The notes under the pieces are model-generated. The model did no database searches. It was not told the origin of the DNA and worked only from the letters and a program-made list of their open reading frames with translations. Source: Cyanobacterium stanieri PCC 7202 (GTDB taxonomy: Bacteria > Cyanobacteriota > Cyanobacteriia > Cyanobacteriales > Cyanobacteriaceae). From it: a stretch of 64,000 nucleotides of DNA. The translations under genes were made by a program, and so were the position numbers. This document shows positions 17,447 to 25,900 of the stretch, one piece after another (position 1 is the stretch's first letter; each line of letters opens with the position of its first letter). The stretch covers positions 1,869,547 through 1,933,546 of the forward strand of contig CP003940.1 in assembly GCA_000317655.1 (NCBI GenBank). The letters run 5' to 3'.

Positions 17447-18712
17447 GTGAAAGCATTAGTCGTTGGTAATGGTGGAAGGGAACACGCTTTGGCATGGAAA
17501 TTATTACAATCCCCCCAAGTAGATCAAGTTTTTTGTTGTCCGGGTAATGGAGGCACTGCCACCCTCAAAAATTGTCAAAATATCGCCATTGCAGTGGATG
17601 ATTTTCCTGCCATGGTGGAGTTAGTCAACAAAGAAGCCATTGATTTGGTGGTAGTAGGGCCTGAGTTGCCCCTTTCTTTGGGCATTACCGACTATCTTAG
17701 GGAGCATAATATCAAAGTTTTTGGTCCTGATAAGGCAGGGGCTACCATCGAGGCGAGTAAGTCTTGGGCAAAGGATTTAATGGTTAGTGCCAATGTGCCT
17801 ACGGCAAAATCCGCCACTTTTACCGATGGAGAAGAAGCGAAAAAGTATATTCAACAACAGGGCGCGCCCATCGTGGTAAAAGCCGATGGTTTGGCGGCGG
17901 GTAAAGGGGTTGTGGTAGCCATGACCCTAGATGAAGCGTTAGGGGCGATCGATGAACTTTTTGCCCAAAATTTCTCCACAGTGGTGGTAGAGGAGTTTTT
18001 AACAGGGCAGGAGGTGTCTGTTTTAGCCTTGACTGATGGGGTTACAATTCGTCCTCTGATTGCGGCACAAGACCATAAACAGGTAGGGGAAGGAGACACG
18101 GGGGCAAACACTGGTGGCATGGGAGCTTATGCACCTACTCCTTTGGTTACTCCTGAATTGGGCGATCGCATTTACACGGAAGTTTTACAACCTACCCTCA
18201 AGGCATTACAGGATAAGGGTATCGACTATCGGGGGGTACTGTATGCAGGATTAATGATTACCCCCGAGGGGGAGCCGAAAACCCTAGAATTTAACTGTCG
18301 TTTTGGAGATCCTGAAACTCAGGCGGTGTTGCCCATGCTTAAAACTTCTTTATTTGATGTACTTTTAGCCTGTGCGGATCAGAATTTGGCTTCTTTACCT
18401 CCCCTAGAATGGCAAGAGGGCAGTGCGGTATGTGTAGTAGGGGCATCTGCTGGTTATCCCGGTAGTTATGAAAAGGGTAAGGAAATTACGGGCATTACTG
18501 AGGCGGAAAATACAGGGGCAACGGTATTCCATGCGGGAACAAAATTGAGTGATGATCGTCTCCTAACCGATGGTGGTAGGGTTTTAGGGGTGACTGCCAT
18601 TGCCGATGATTTTCAAGGTGCGATCGCCTCTGCATACCATGCCATGGATAAAATATCCTTTGAGGGTATTTATTTTCGCCGTGACATCGGACATAGGATT
18701 ATGAATAATTGA
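17447..18712 (+). CDS. purD: Phosphoribosylamine-glycine ligase (GARS)
   Basis: The 421-residue ATP-grasp enzyme starts at GTG 17447 with an A-rich ribosome-binding site (AAGGAAAAAA). It shows the N-domain MKALVVGNGGREHALAWKL, the ATP-grasp region (GAPIVVKADGLAAGKGVVVA), and the signature FNCRFGDPETQ. It joins glycine to phosphoribosylamine in step two of purine synthesis. Length is standard. thiS follows after 39 bases and is probably cotranscribed. Confidence 0.97.
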   Translation: MKALVVGNGGREHALAWKLLQSPQVDQVFCCPGNGGTATLKNCQNIAIAVDDFPAMVELVNKEAIDLVVVGPELPLSLGITDYLREHNIKVFGPDKAGATIEASKSWAKDLMVSANVPTAKSATFTDGEEAKKYIQQQGAPIVVKADGLAAGKGVVVAMTLDEALGAIDELFAQNFSTVVVEEFLTGQEVSVLALTDGVTIRPLIAAQDHKQVGEGDTGANTGGMGAYAPTPLVTPELGDRIYTEVLQPTLKALQDKGIDYRGVLYAGLMITPEGEPKTLEFNCRFGDPETQAVLPMLKTSLFDVLLACADQNLASLPPLEWQEGSAVCVVGASAGYPGSYEKGKEITGITEAENTGATVFHAGTKLSDDRLLTDGGRVLGVTAIADDFQGAIASAYHAMDKISFEGIYFRRDIGHRIMNN

Positions 18713-18737
18713 TAATGGATAATTGATAATGAGTAAT

Positions 18738-18746
18738 GGAGGAAAG
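18738..18746 (+). promoter_or_regulatory. Strong ribosome-binding site deciding the thiS start
   Basis: GGAGGAAAG lies five bases before the ATT codon at 18752; the GGAGG core ends nine bases before it. This supports initiation at ATT (18752) or, less well, the ATT at 18758. Confidence 0.55.
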
Positions 18747-18751
18747 AAACA

Positions 18752-18952
18752 ATTAATATTACAGTCAATGGTGACACTCACCAGTTAGAAACTAATCTGC
18801 TTTTATTACAACTTTTGGAGATCTTAAAATTTAACCCTCGTTTAATTGCTGTGGAATATAATGGCGAGATTCTCCATCGTCAATACTGGGATTCTACCAT
18901 GGTACAGGATGGCGATCGCCTCGAGGTGGTGACTATTGTGGGCGGTGGTTAA
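18752..18952 (+). CDS. thiS: Sulfur-carrier protein ThiS with apparent ATT start
   Basis: The frame encodes 66 residues with a ubiquitin-like beta-grasp pattern (ITVNGDTHQ, VEYNGEILHRQYW, DGDRLEVVTIVGGG). It ends in the Gly-Gly tail that is adenylated and thiocarboxylated for thiazole synthesis in thiamin biosynthesis. The frame is closed upstream by a TAA at 18734-18736. No ATG, GTG or TTG lies between that stop and the conserved residues, so ATT at 18752 after a GGAGG is the only sensible start. The 3' end overlaps the convergent aldolase gene by 20 bases. Confidence 0.85.
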   Translation: MNITVNGDTHQLETNLLLLQLLEILKFNPRLIAVEYNGEILHRQYWDSTMVQDGDRLEVVTIVGGG

Positions 18953-19574
18953 TCTTTTGTATTAGTTGGTAAATGCGATCGCCCATAATTTCCCACTGTT
19001 GCGCCCTGACTAAATCCATGGGGAATAAATCCCCCGAAAGTCCAACGGCGATCGCCCCTACCTCAAGAAAATCAAAGGCTTCCACCACTTTGATGCCCCC
19101 CGTAGGAATAAGGGGAAACCCTGCCATGGGGCCTTGTAAACTTTTGATATAATCCACTCCTCCCACCGCTTTGATGGGAAATACCTTCACTGCCTGCGCA
19201 CCAGCATCAAAAGCATGGATAATTTCCGTGGGGGAAAGGGTACCAGGATTAAAAGGAATATGATGAAGATGGGCAAAAGTCAGCAAATCTTGATGAAAAT
19301 GGGGACTAAAAGCAAATTGCGCCCCTGCATTGATAGCGTCTTTTAAATGGGAAATCGTCAAAATAGTACCCACCCCGATATGACAGTCTGGCAGTTGTTG
19401 ACGGAGATGATTAACTAACTTATCTGCTTGATAACTATTCCAGGTGATTTCAATTAACTTAATTCCTGCCTCCGATGCCGTATAGGCCATCTTTTCCCCC
19501 AATTCCCAATTAGATGCCCTAATGACGGCGATAAGACGGTATTTTCTGAGGAGAGATAGCCAACTGTGGAGCAT
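18933..19574 (-). CDS. KDPG/KHG aldolase-family protein (Eda-like)
   Basis: The 213-residue TIM-barrel protein has EIT near 42-44 (catalytic Glu), the phosphate-loop residues HIGVGTIL (65-72), the PGT site at 110-112, and the Schiff-base Lys130 in VKVFP. These features match bifunctional 2-keto-3-deoxy-6-phosphogluconate/4-hydroxy-2-oxoglutarate aldolase of the Entner-Doudoroff pathway. It is monocistronic and convergent with thiS. The start ATG at 19574 gives the expected N-terminus. Confidence 0.9.
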   Translation of the reverse strand: MLHSWLSLLRKYRLIAVIRASNWELGEKMAYTASEAGIKLIEITWNSYQADKLVNHLRQQLPDCHIGVGTILTISHLKDAINAGAQFAFSPHFHQDLLTFAHLHHIPFNPGTLSPTEIIHAFDAGAQAVKVFPIKAVGGVDYIKSLQGPMAGFPLIPTGGIKVVEAFDFLEVGAIAVGLSGDLFPMDLVRAQQWEIMGDRIYQLIQKINHRPQ

Positions 19575-19740
19575 TAACTTTTTAAGAACTAGAATTGATT
19601 ATTATTCAACAATAATGAATAATGAGTAAGCAAATATTTTGCCAAAGAGAGAATCATTTACCAGAGTATCATTGCAGTTAGGATCATTAATTGCCATCGC
19701 TCTGGATAACACATCATCTAATTAACAAGGAAGGGATAGC

Positions 19741-20931
19741 GTGAAAATACTGGTACTAGCATGGGAATTTCCGCCGAGAATAGTAGGGGGTATTGCTCGT
19801 CATGTAGCAGAATTATATCCTGAAATTGTTAAGTTAGACCATGACATTCATCTTATCACTGTGGAGTTTGGTAGCGCCCCTGCCTATGAACAGGTAGAAG
19901 GAATCAAGATTCATCGTGTGCCTGTGGCACCCCATGATCATTTTTTTGATTGGGTACATAATATGAATCGAAGTATGCAACATCAAGCCCACAAATTAAT
20001 TAATCATATTGGTACTTTTGATCTAATTCATGCCCATGATTGGTTGGTAGCCGAAAGTGCGATCGCCCTTAAACATCAGTATAAAATACCTTTAGTAGCC
20101 ACCATCCACGCCACGGAATACGGCAGACACAACGGCATCCATAACCATAGCCAAGCCTATGTATCTAGTCAGGAAGGCAATTTAATCTATAACGCATGGC
20201 GAGTAATTGTCTGTAGTAGTTATATGCGCGAAGAAGTCCATCGAGCTTTTAACTGTCCTTGGGATAAAATTGATATTGTGTATAACGGCATTCGGGCGGA
20301 AAAAAAACAACATCCCCCCCATTTTGATAAACAAGCATTTCGCCGTCAATATGCCGCCGATGATGAAAAGATAGTTTACTACGTGGGTAGGATGACTTAT
20401 GAAAAGGGTATTCAAGTATTATTAAATGCCGCTCCCCAAATTTTACGAGCCACAGGCTATAAAGCCAAATTTATCATTATTGGTGGTGGTGATACCAGTA
20501 ATATCAAAGCCCAAGCCGCTAGATTAGGAATTTGGGATCGATGTTATTTTACAGGGTTTATGTCTGATGAAGATCTCAATAAATTTCAAACCATCGCTGA
20601 CTGTGCAGTTTTTCCTAGTTTATACGAACCTTTTGGCATTGTTGCCCTCGAAAGTTTTGCCTCTCGGGTGCCTGTGGTGGTTTCTAATACGGGGGGATTG
20701 CCAGAGGTGGTACAACACGAGAAAACAGGTATCACTACCTATGCCAATGATTATAATTCCCTTGCTTGGGGAATTTTACAAGTGTTGCAAAACCCAGACT
20801 ATGCCAAAATTTTGGTAGCTAATGCTTATCAAGATTTAAAAGACAGGTTTAGGTGGAGTGACTTGGCAAAACAAACTGTGGCAGTTTATACTCACATTTT
20901 AAAAGAGCGTCGCTCAGTTACGTGGCATTAA
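19741..20931 (+). CDS. GT4-family glycosyltransferase (glycogen-synthase-like fold)
   Basis: The 396 residues begin with WEFPPRIVGGIARHVAELYP, the donor/acceptor loop of GT-B enzymes. They contain YVGRMTYEKGIQVLLNAAP and the EX7E nucleotide-sugar motif in YEPFGIVALE. GT4 enzymes transfer sugars from nucleotide donors. This subtype is found beside polysaccharide or glycogen genes, but the acceptor is unknown. The GTG start follows AGGAAGGG with correct spacing. The 3' end overlaps the convergent radical SAM gene by four bases. Confidence 0.9.
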   Translation: MKILVLAWEFPPRIVGGIARHVAELYPEIVKLDHDIHLITVEFGSAPAYEQVEGIKIHRVPVAPHDHFFDWVHNMNRSMQHQAHKLINHIGTFDLIHAHDWLVAESAIALKHQYKIPLVATIHATEYGRHNGIHNHSQAYVSSQEGNLIYNAWRVIVCSSYMREEVHRAFNCPWDKIDIVYNGIRAEKKQHPPHFDKQAFRRQYAADDEKIVYYVGRMTYEKGIQVLLNAAPQILRATGYKAKFIIIGGGDTSNIKAQAARLGIWDRCYFTGFMSDEDLNKFQTIADCAVFPSLYEPFGIVALESFASRVPVVVSNTGGLPEVVQHEKTGITTYANDYNSLAWGILQVLQNPDYAKILVANAYQDLKDRFRWSDLAKQTVAVYTHILKERRSVTWH

Positions 20932-22079
20932 ACATTGATTTTTGCATCAAAAGTTAATTCTAAACCTCTGGGGATGGTGGAATATAACTCCAAAATAGCC
21001 TGGGCTTGGGGTGATTTTTGGATTTGTTCGATCATAAATTCGATCATAGGTTTCGCCACTGTACATTGTAAGTTGCCTTGGGTGTCGTAGGTGCGATCGC
21101 TCCCTTGCATTTCGGCAATGGGAATTTGATGGCATTTTTGATCAAATGGACAACTGCGACAGGTTTCCATTCTCATTTCTCTTCTGATGATGGTTTGATT
21201 ATGTTCTGGAGAATTGAGAATATCAGTTAGGGAGTTATCAAAGATATTACCCATATATCCTTCGGGTAGATATGCCTCTCCGTAGTTATACAAATCACCG
21301 TTAAGATTAACAATAGTTACCCATTCCCTTTTGGAGGGGTTAAAACGACGAATATTGCGATCTAAGAGATAGCGCACCGCTGCGATAAAATAATCCCAGA
21401 GAGGATAAATACGAATATGACTAGGATTTTTAAATTGTTCTAGGGTTACGGCTTTATATGCTTCGAGAATTTGCTCACTATCAATCATCAGGGGTTTCAT
21501 TCGCTCGGAAGGTTCTACACTATTAGAAACTGGTAGCATACGATAAGTAATCCCTAGATTGTTGAAAAAATGATAAGTGTTTAAGATATAGTCTATGTTG
21601 AGGGCATGAACGACATTTATCACCCCAAAAGGGATTTTTCGATCTATTAATTTTTGTAAATTATCTACCACTTGATCTCGAGAGTCTTTTCCTTTTATAT
21701 CAATCCTTTGTCCGCCAAATACATCAAAGGATACCCCCAATGATATATTTAACTCCTCTAATAAATCTAAGGTGCGATCGCTCAGATGAACTAAATTAGT
21801 TTGTAAACTATTACGAAAAGAAATCCCCCGCTGGGTTAAATACTTTTCCTGAAGACTACAAAAATCACGAAAATAATGCTCGGGTAATAATAAAGGTTCT
21901 CCCCCATGAAAAACAAATTCAGGGGAAAATTCTTGCTGTTGAAAATAGTCCGCAACATGGGCAAAAAAGGATTCTAATTGCTCCAATGACATTTTTTCCT
22001 TATTTCCCAATTCATCATATTCATAACAATATTCACAGCGTAAATTACATAATTTACTTAATTTAATAACAAAATACAT
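20928..22079 (-). CDS. Radical SAM/SPASM-type peptide maturase-like protein
   Basis: The 383-residue protein has the radical SAM cluster CNLRCEYC (Cys11, Cys15, Cys18), the HGGEPLLL motif, and a C-terminal SPASM/twitch-like Cys set (ETCRSCPFDQKCHQ, plus a later Cys). Proteins of this layout modify ribosomal peptides (thioether, cyclophane or epimer formation) or activate sulfatases. No sulfatase is nearby. The only partner in the same orientation is the exported Cys/Gly/Pro-rich protein 155 bases upstream, across two hairpins. A modification of that protein is inferred. Confidence 0.85.
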   Translation of the reverse strand: MYFVIKLSKLCNLRCEYCYEYDELGNKEKMSLEQLESFFAHVADYFQQQEFSPEFVFHGGEPLLLPEHYFRDFCSLQEKYLTQRGISFRNSLQTNLVHLSDRTLDLLEELNISLGVSFDVFGGQRIDIKGKDSRDQVVDNLQKLIDRKIPFGVINVVHALNIDYILNTYHFFNNLGITYRMLPVSNSVEPSERMKPLMIDSEQILEAYKAVTLEQFKNPSHIRIYPLWDYFIAAVRYLLDRNIRRFNPSKREWVTIVNLNGDLYNYGEAYLPEGYMGNIFDNSLTDILNSPEHNQTIIRREMRMETCRSCPFDQKCHQIPIAEMQGSDRTYDTQGNLQCTVAKPMIEFMIEQIQKSPQAQAILELYSTIPRGLELTFDAKINV

Positions 22080-22181
22080 AGTTATATAAACATATTATTT
22101 TTGATAATTTTTCTTACTTTATACGGACATAATATACTGCCTCCTTTATCAGTACATAGGTTAATAAATTGAAATTAAAAA

Positions 22182-22210
22182 ACTAGGAAAGAGATATATT
22201 CTTTCCTAGT
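22182..22210 (-). terminator. Intrinsic terminator/attenuator between putative precursor and radical SAM gene
   Basis: ACTAGGAAAG...CTTTCCTAGT is a perfect ten-base inverted repeat. On the minus strand it is followed by a T run (CTAGTTTTTTAATTTC). It would end most transcripts after the 194-residue protein gene and let a fraction continue into the maturase gene, as is usual when substrate is needed in excess. Confidence 0.8.
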
Positions 22211-22212
22211 CC

Positions 22213-22233
22213 ATAACATCCTGATGATGTTAT
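22213..22233 (-). other. Second hairpin directly after the exported-protein gene
   Basis: ATAACATC, a five-base loop, then GATGTTAT form a perfect eight-pair stem. The stem touches the stop codon of the 22234-22818 gene and precedes the T-tailed terminator. It may protect the 3' end of the short message. Confidence 0.6.
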
Positions 22234-22818
22234 TTAAAAGGATCGTTCAGGGAGGCTTCTATTGGGCAATCCGGGCAAATCACGCTGTGGGGTAATGCGA
22301 TCATTCGGTTCAATCATCGGCTCTGTAGGAGTCACCTGATTTAGAGAATCTCTGACATTTCCTCTGGGCATAATTTCCCCTTCGGGTTCATCAGGACAAC
22401 GTCCCCCAGGGCAATATTGAAGCCAGAGGGGTTCATCATCTCCGCCATCGTCTCCACCACAACCATCACAGCTAGTGACGATACCATTTTCAACGGTGAA
22501 AATGATGTTATTGTTGGTATAAGCACCATCTTGTAAGGGTGTTTGTCTGCCACCGTCAAAAAGAACGATCGCCCTTCCATCTTGTACAGCGATACTATTT
22601 CCCCCAGTTTGTCTCAAAATATTATCTAAGGGAACTGCACGAGTGCGAATTGCCGGGTCAATCTCTCTAATTTGGGCATGGGCAGAAGAAACCATTACGC
22701 TATCTAAAACGCTGGTCAACTGATGAAGCAAACCACTTCCTCCTGCGACAGTTAAACCTGTAACAGAGGCGATAATAATGGCAGTTTTCCCTTTGTTTTT
22801 GATGTTTTGTTTAGACAT
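22234..22818 (-). CDS. Exported Cys/Gly/Pro-rich protein, candidate substrate of the adjacent radical SAM enzyme
   Basis: The 194-residue protein is not one I recognise. It has a basic N-terminus, a long hydrophobic segment (about 13-40) and a probable signal cleavage after SAHA (about residue 48). A beta-rich stretch follows (DGRAIVLFDGGRQTP, NNNIIFTVENGIV). Next come the segment CDGCGGDDGGDD, then LWLQYCPGGRCPDEP with two more Cys, and a Pro/Arg-rich tail ending PERSF. Four Cys and aromatic residues lie in the Gly/Asp-rich core. It precedes the radical SAM gene in the same direction. Its role as substrate is inferred from position only. Confidence 0.65.
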   Translation of the reverse strand: MSKQNIKNKGKTAIIIASVTGLTVAGGSGLLHQLTSVLDSVMVSSAHAQIREIDPAIRTRAVPLDNILRQTGGNSIAVQDGRAIVLFDGGRQTPLQDGAYTNNNIIFTVENGIVTSCDGCGGDDGGDDEPLWLQYCPGGRCPDEPEGEIMPRGNVRDSLNQVTPTEPMIEPNDRITPQRDLPGLPNRSLPERSF

Positions 22819-22992
22819 TTATCATTTTTTGTTGACTACATGGTTATGGATAACTGCGATCGCCCATCAACCATTGATGATAGGGATTAACACTAAGTGT
22901 TATTAATGTAGAGGTAAGTTGTTCCATAACCTTAAACACATTAGACGTATTTGATCATTAAAAGTTCCCGTTTTTCTTGTGTTTACCGAATT

Positions 22993-25900
22993 TTAAAATC
23001 GTCTTTGGTATCTAATCCTAAACTCGTTGAAAATATAATCATAAGATACAGAAATATTAGAACGATTTTCGAGAGGATAAACTCCTTCCACGAGGGGAAA
23101 TACCCTTAAATCACTCATTCCTAAAGGTCTTCCCCAAGTGCTTACCCTTTCATTTACCCCAAAGGTAAGATCATTAAATAAGGGTACTACAACTAATTGC
23201 AATAATCCACTTTCAATTAAATCAATATTTCCAGCCCCTTCGAGTTGATCGAGTAAACCCAAGAATTGACCTCCTACTATCAGATTAACTAATTCCCCTT
23301 GACTACGTCCGGGGATACTACTTAACCTCACGAGGGGAGAGTTGAGGATTTCGAGGTTCGAGTTTTCGGGATTAAAACTTCCTGCAATGTTGGTGCATCG
23401 GGCGACAGAATCGAGTCTTTCTTGACTCCAACCTTCTTTGTTTATAGCTGTATCCGAGGAAGGAATATCACAGGGATTAACCCCTGTTCCCCCTGCAATT
23501 AAGGGGGTGAGGGATTGTAAATTGCCTGTGATGGCGAGTTCTACTCTGACAGTTTCCCCCCTACCTCCTCGAATGATAGGATCTGAAATTTCATTAGTTC
23601 TAATGGTAGTTAGTTGACGGGAATAATCGATAACATCTCCCTCTACTAATATATCTACCTCGGGATTAAAGACGCTTTGGTCAGGTCGAAAGACAATTCT
23701 GTTTTCGTTGGTGCGGGAGAGGAAAAAGGTGGTTTGTTCGGTGATAGCAGTTCCCAAAATTCCAAAGGGAGATGCAGTGCCTATGGTAATTCGCCCTCTA
23801 CGAATGTTTAATTCGCCATCAGCAGTTATGTTTTCAGGATTTAATCCCCTACCGTTAACTAACAAATCACCGTCAAATAAGAAGCGATAAACCCCAAATT
23901 GGGAAATATCTAAATCCCTTAAACTAACTTCCAGATTGTTAATTTGTGGTTGAAAAATTCCTTCCCCTGTGAAGCCGTTTTCCCCTAACCATTGACTGGC
24001 GATGTTGATTTCTTCGGGGGTGAGGGTTTCTCCGTTGGTATTAAGGTTGGGGATGCTGACTCTACCCCCAGCAAGGCGGAAGAAGCCCCCTAAAACGGGA
24101 TTTAACACTGTGCCATCGATACGGATTTGGGCATCCACTCCCCCTCGGTAGAGGTTAGTTAAATCAAGGGTTTGGTTAGGGATGGAGATGGTGAGGGGGT
24201 TTTCATTGTCAGGTTGGGCAGTGGTTAGAGGTAAACTACCCCCCAGATTAATCTCCGTATCCTTTATTTTAGCTTGTACTTGGTTAAGGGCGATCGCCCT
24301 GCCATCCACATCCACCTCCCCAGAGACAATTACAGAATCCTCAATAGAAGAAGAATCAAGCCTTGCATTATCCAAATTCACCCTACCCCTCACCTGCACC
24401 TGATTTAAATCAGGATTTTCAAAAAAGCGATTCAGAGAAGCAATTTCCACATCAAATTCTGCATTGGCATCTCCCCCCGTCAAAGCCAACTGCCCTTGGG
24501 TTAGAATCCCCAACACCTCCAAAGCCTCCTTCGCCAGAGACACATTTAAAGTGGCAGGAAAAGGAGTCGCAAACAGAGGATGATAAGGCAAAGTAGAAGT
24601 TATCTGTATCTCCTCTGGTGCGGTGGAAGCAAAATTAAATAAATAATCCTCATAAATAAAATCCCCCCTTACCTCTTGGGCTAAAATTGCTCCATCGAAA
24701 CTACTATCCCTTACTACCACATTACCCTCAATGAGAGGATTTAATAAATTACCAGCCAATCTTCCCTCAATATCCACAATACCCCCAAAATCAGACTCAG
24801 GAATAAAGGCGCTAAAAGTATCTAAAGATAAATTAGACACCCTAAAATCTCCCTCCTGCCTAGTTAAAGATAAATTACCAGCAAAAGCCACCTCACTATC
24901 ATTTACCCCCAACACAAAAGGCTGTATTTCCACATTATTATCTCGAAACTCCGCCCGTAAACTTATCTGAGGAATAATCACAGGCTGACTCTGTTGGATA
25001 ACCAAACCCAAACCATCTACAATATCAGGATAAGCAGGTTGCGGTAACCATTGCCAATTTTGCCCCTCAAAACCCACATCTAACACAGGATTTTGCAAAT
25101 TACCGCCGATAACAATTTCCCCCTGATAACCCCCCATCACATCCAAATTAGAAGGAATACCCCCCTCCTCAATTTGTTGGGCAATAGCCTTAATTTGTCT
25201 ATCAATATTCGCCAACAAATTAACCTGATTACCGATGGTATCATCCCCATCACCCACCGACTGAGGAGGAATGCTATCCGCCGAAGCAAAAACATCCTGA
25301 GTTTGAATCTGTTGTACAATAGAAGCCAAAGTTTCCACATCACTAATCTGTAGAGTAGTGAAAATATCCCTCACATCACCATCCACATTTAACCTACCCT
25401 CAATATCCTGAGTCGCCAAATTAAAACTACCCTGCAAAGCATAAACACTATCCCCAAAACGCAAAGAAGCCTCTCGCAACTGCGCCACATCATCCCTAAA
25501 CACAAAATCTGCATTAATTTCGTTGGCGATAATATTACCGATGCCAATTTCCCGTAAACGAATATTTCCCCTACTACTAAAATCCCTTAAATTAACCGTC
25601 GTCTGTTGCTCTACCCTACCCTGTAGATTACCCACTATACCAAAATTTGCCACAGGGCTAATCCTTAAACTAGCCAAATCAAAATTACTAACCGTAGCCG
25701 TAAACTCCTCTCCCCTTCTTTCCCCTTGCACCAAAAAACCAGCCTCTCCCCCCTGAGAAATAAGCACTTGATCAGGAATAAAAGGAATATAATTATCAGA
25801 AGTAACAGGAGTAATATTATTGGGAATCAAAGCCGTGTAGATAACATCCTCTTCACCCCGTAAATCGAGAATAATTCCCTCACTACCATTGACATTTAAA

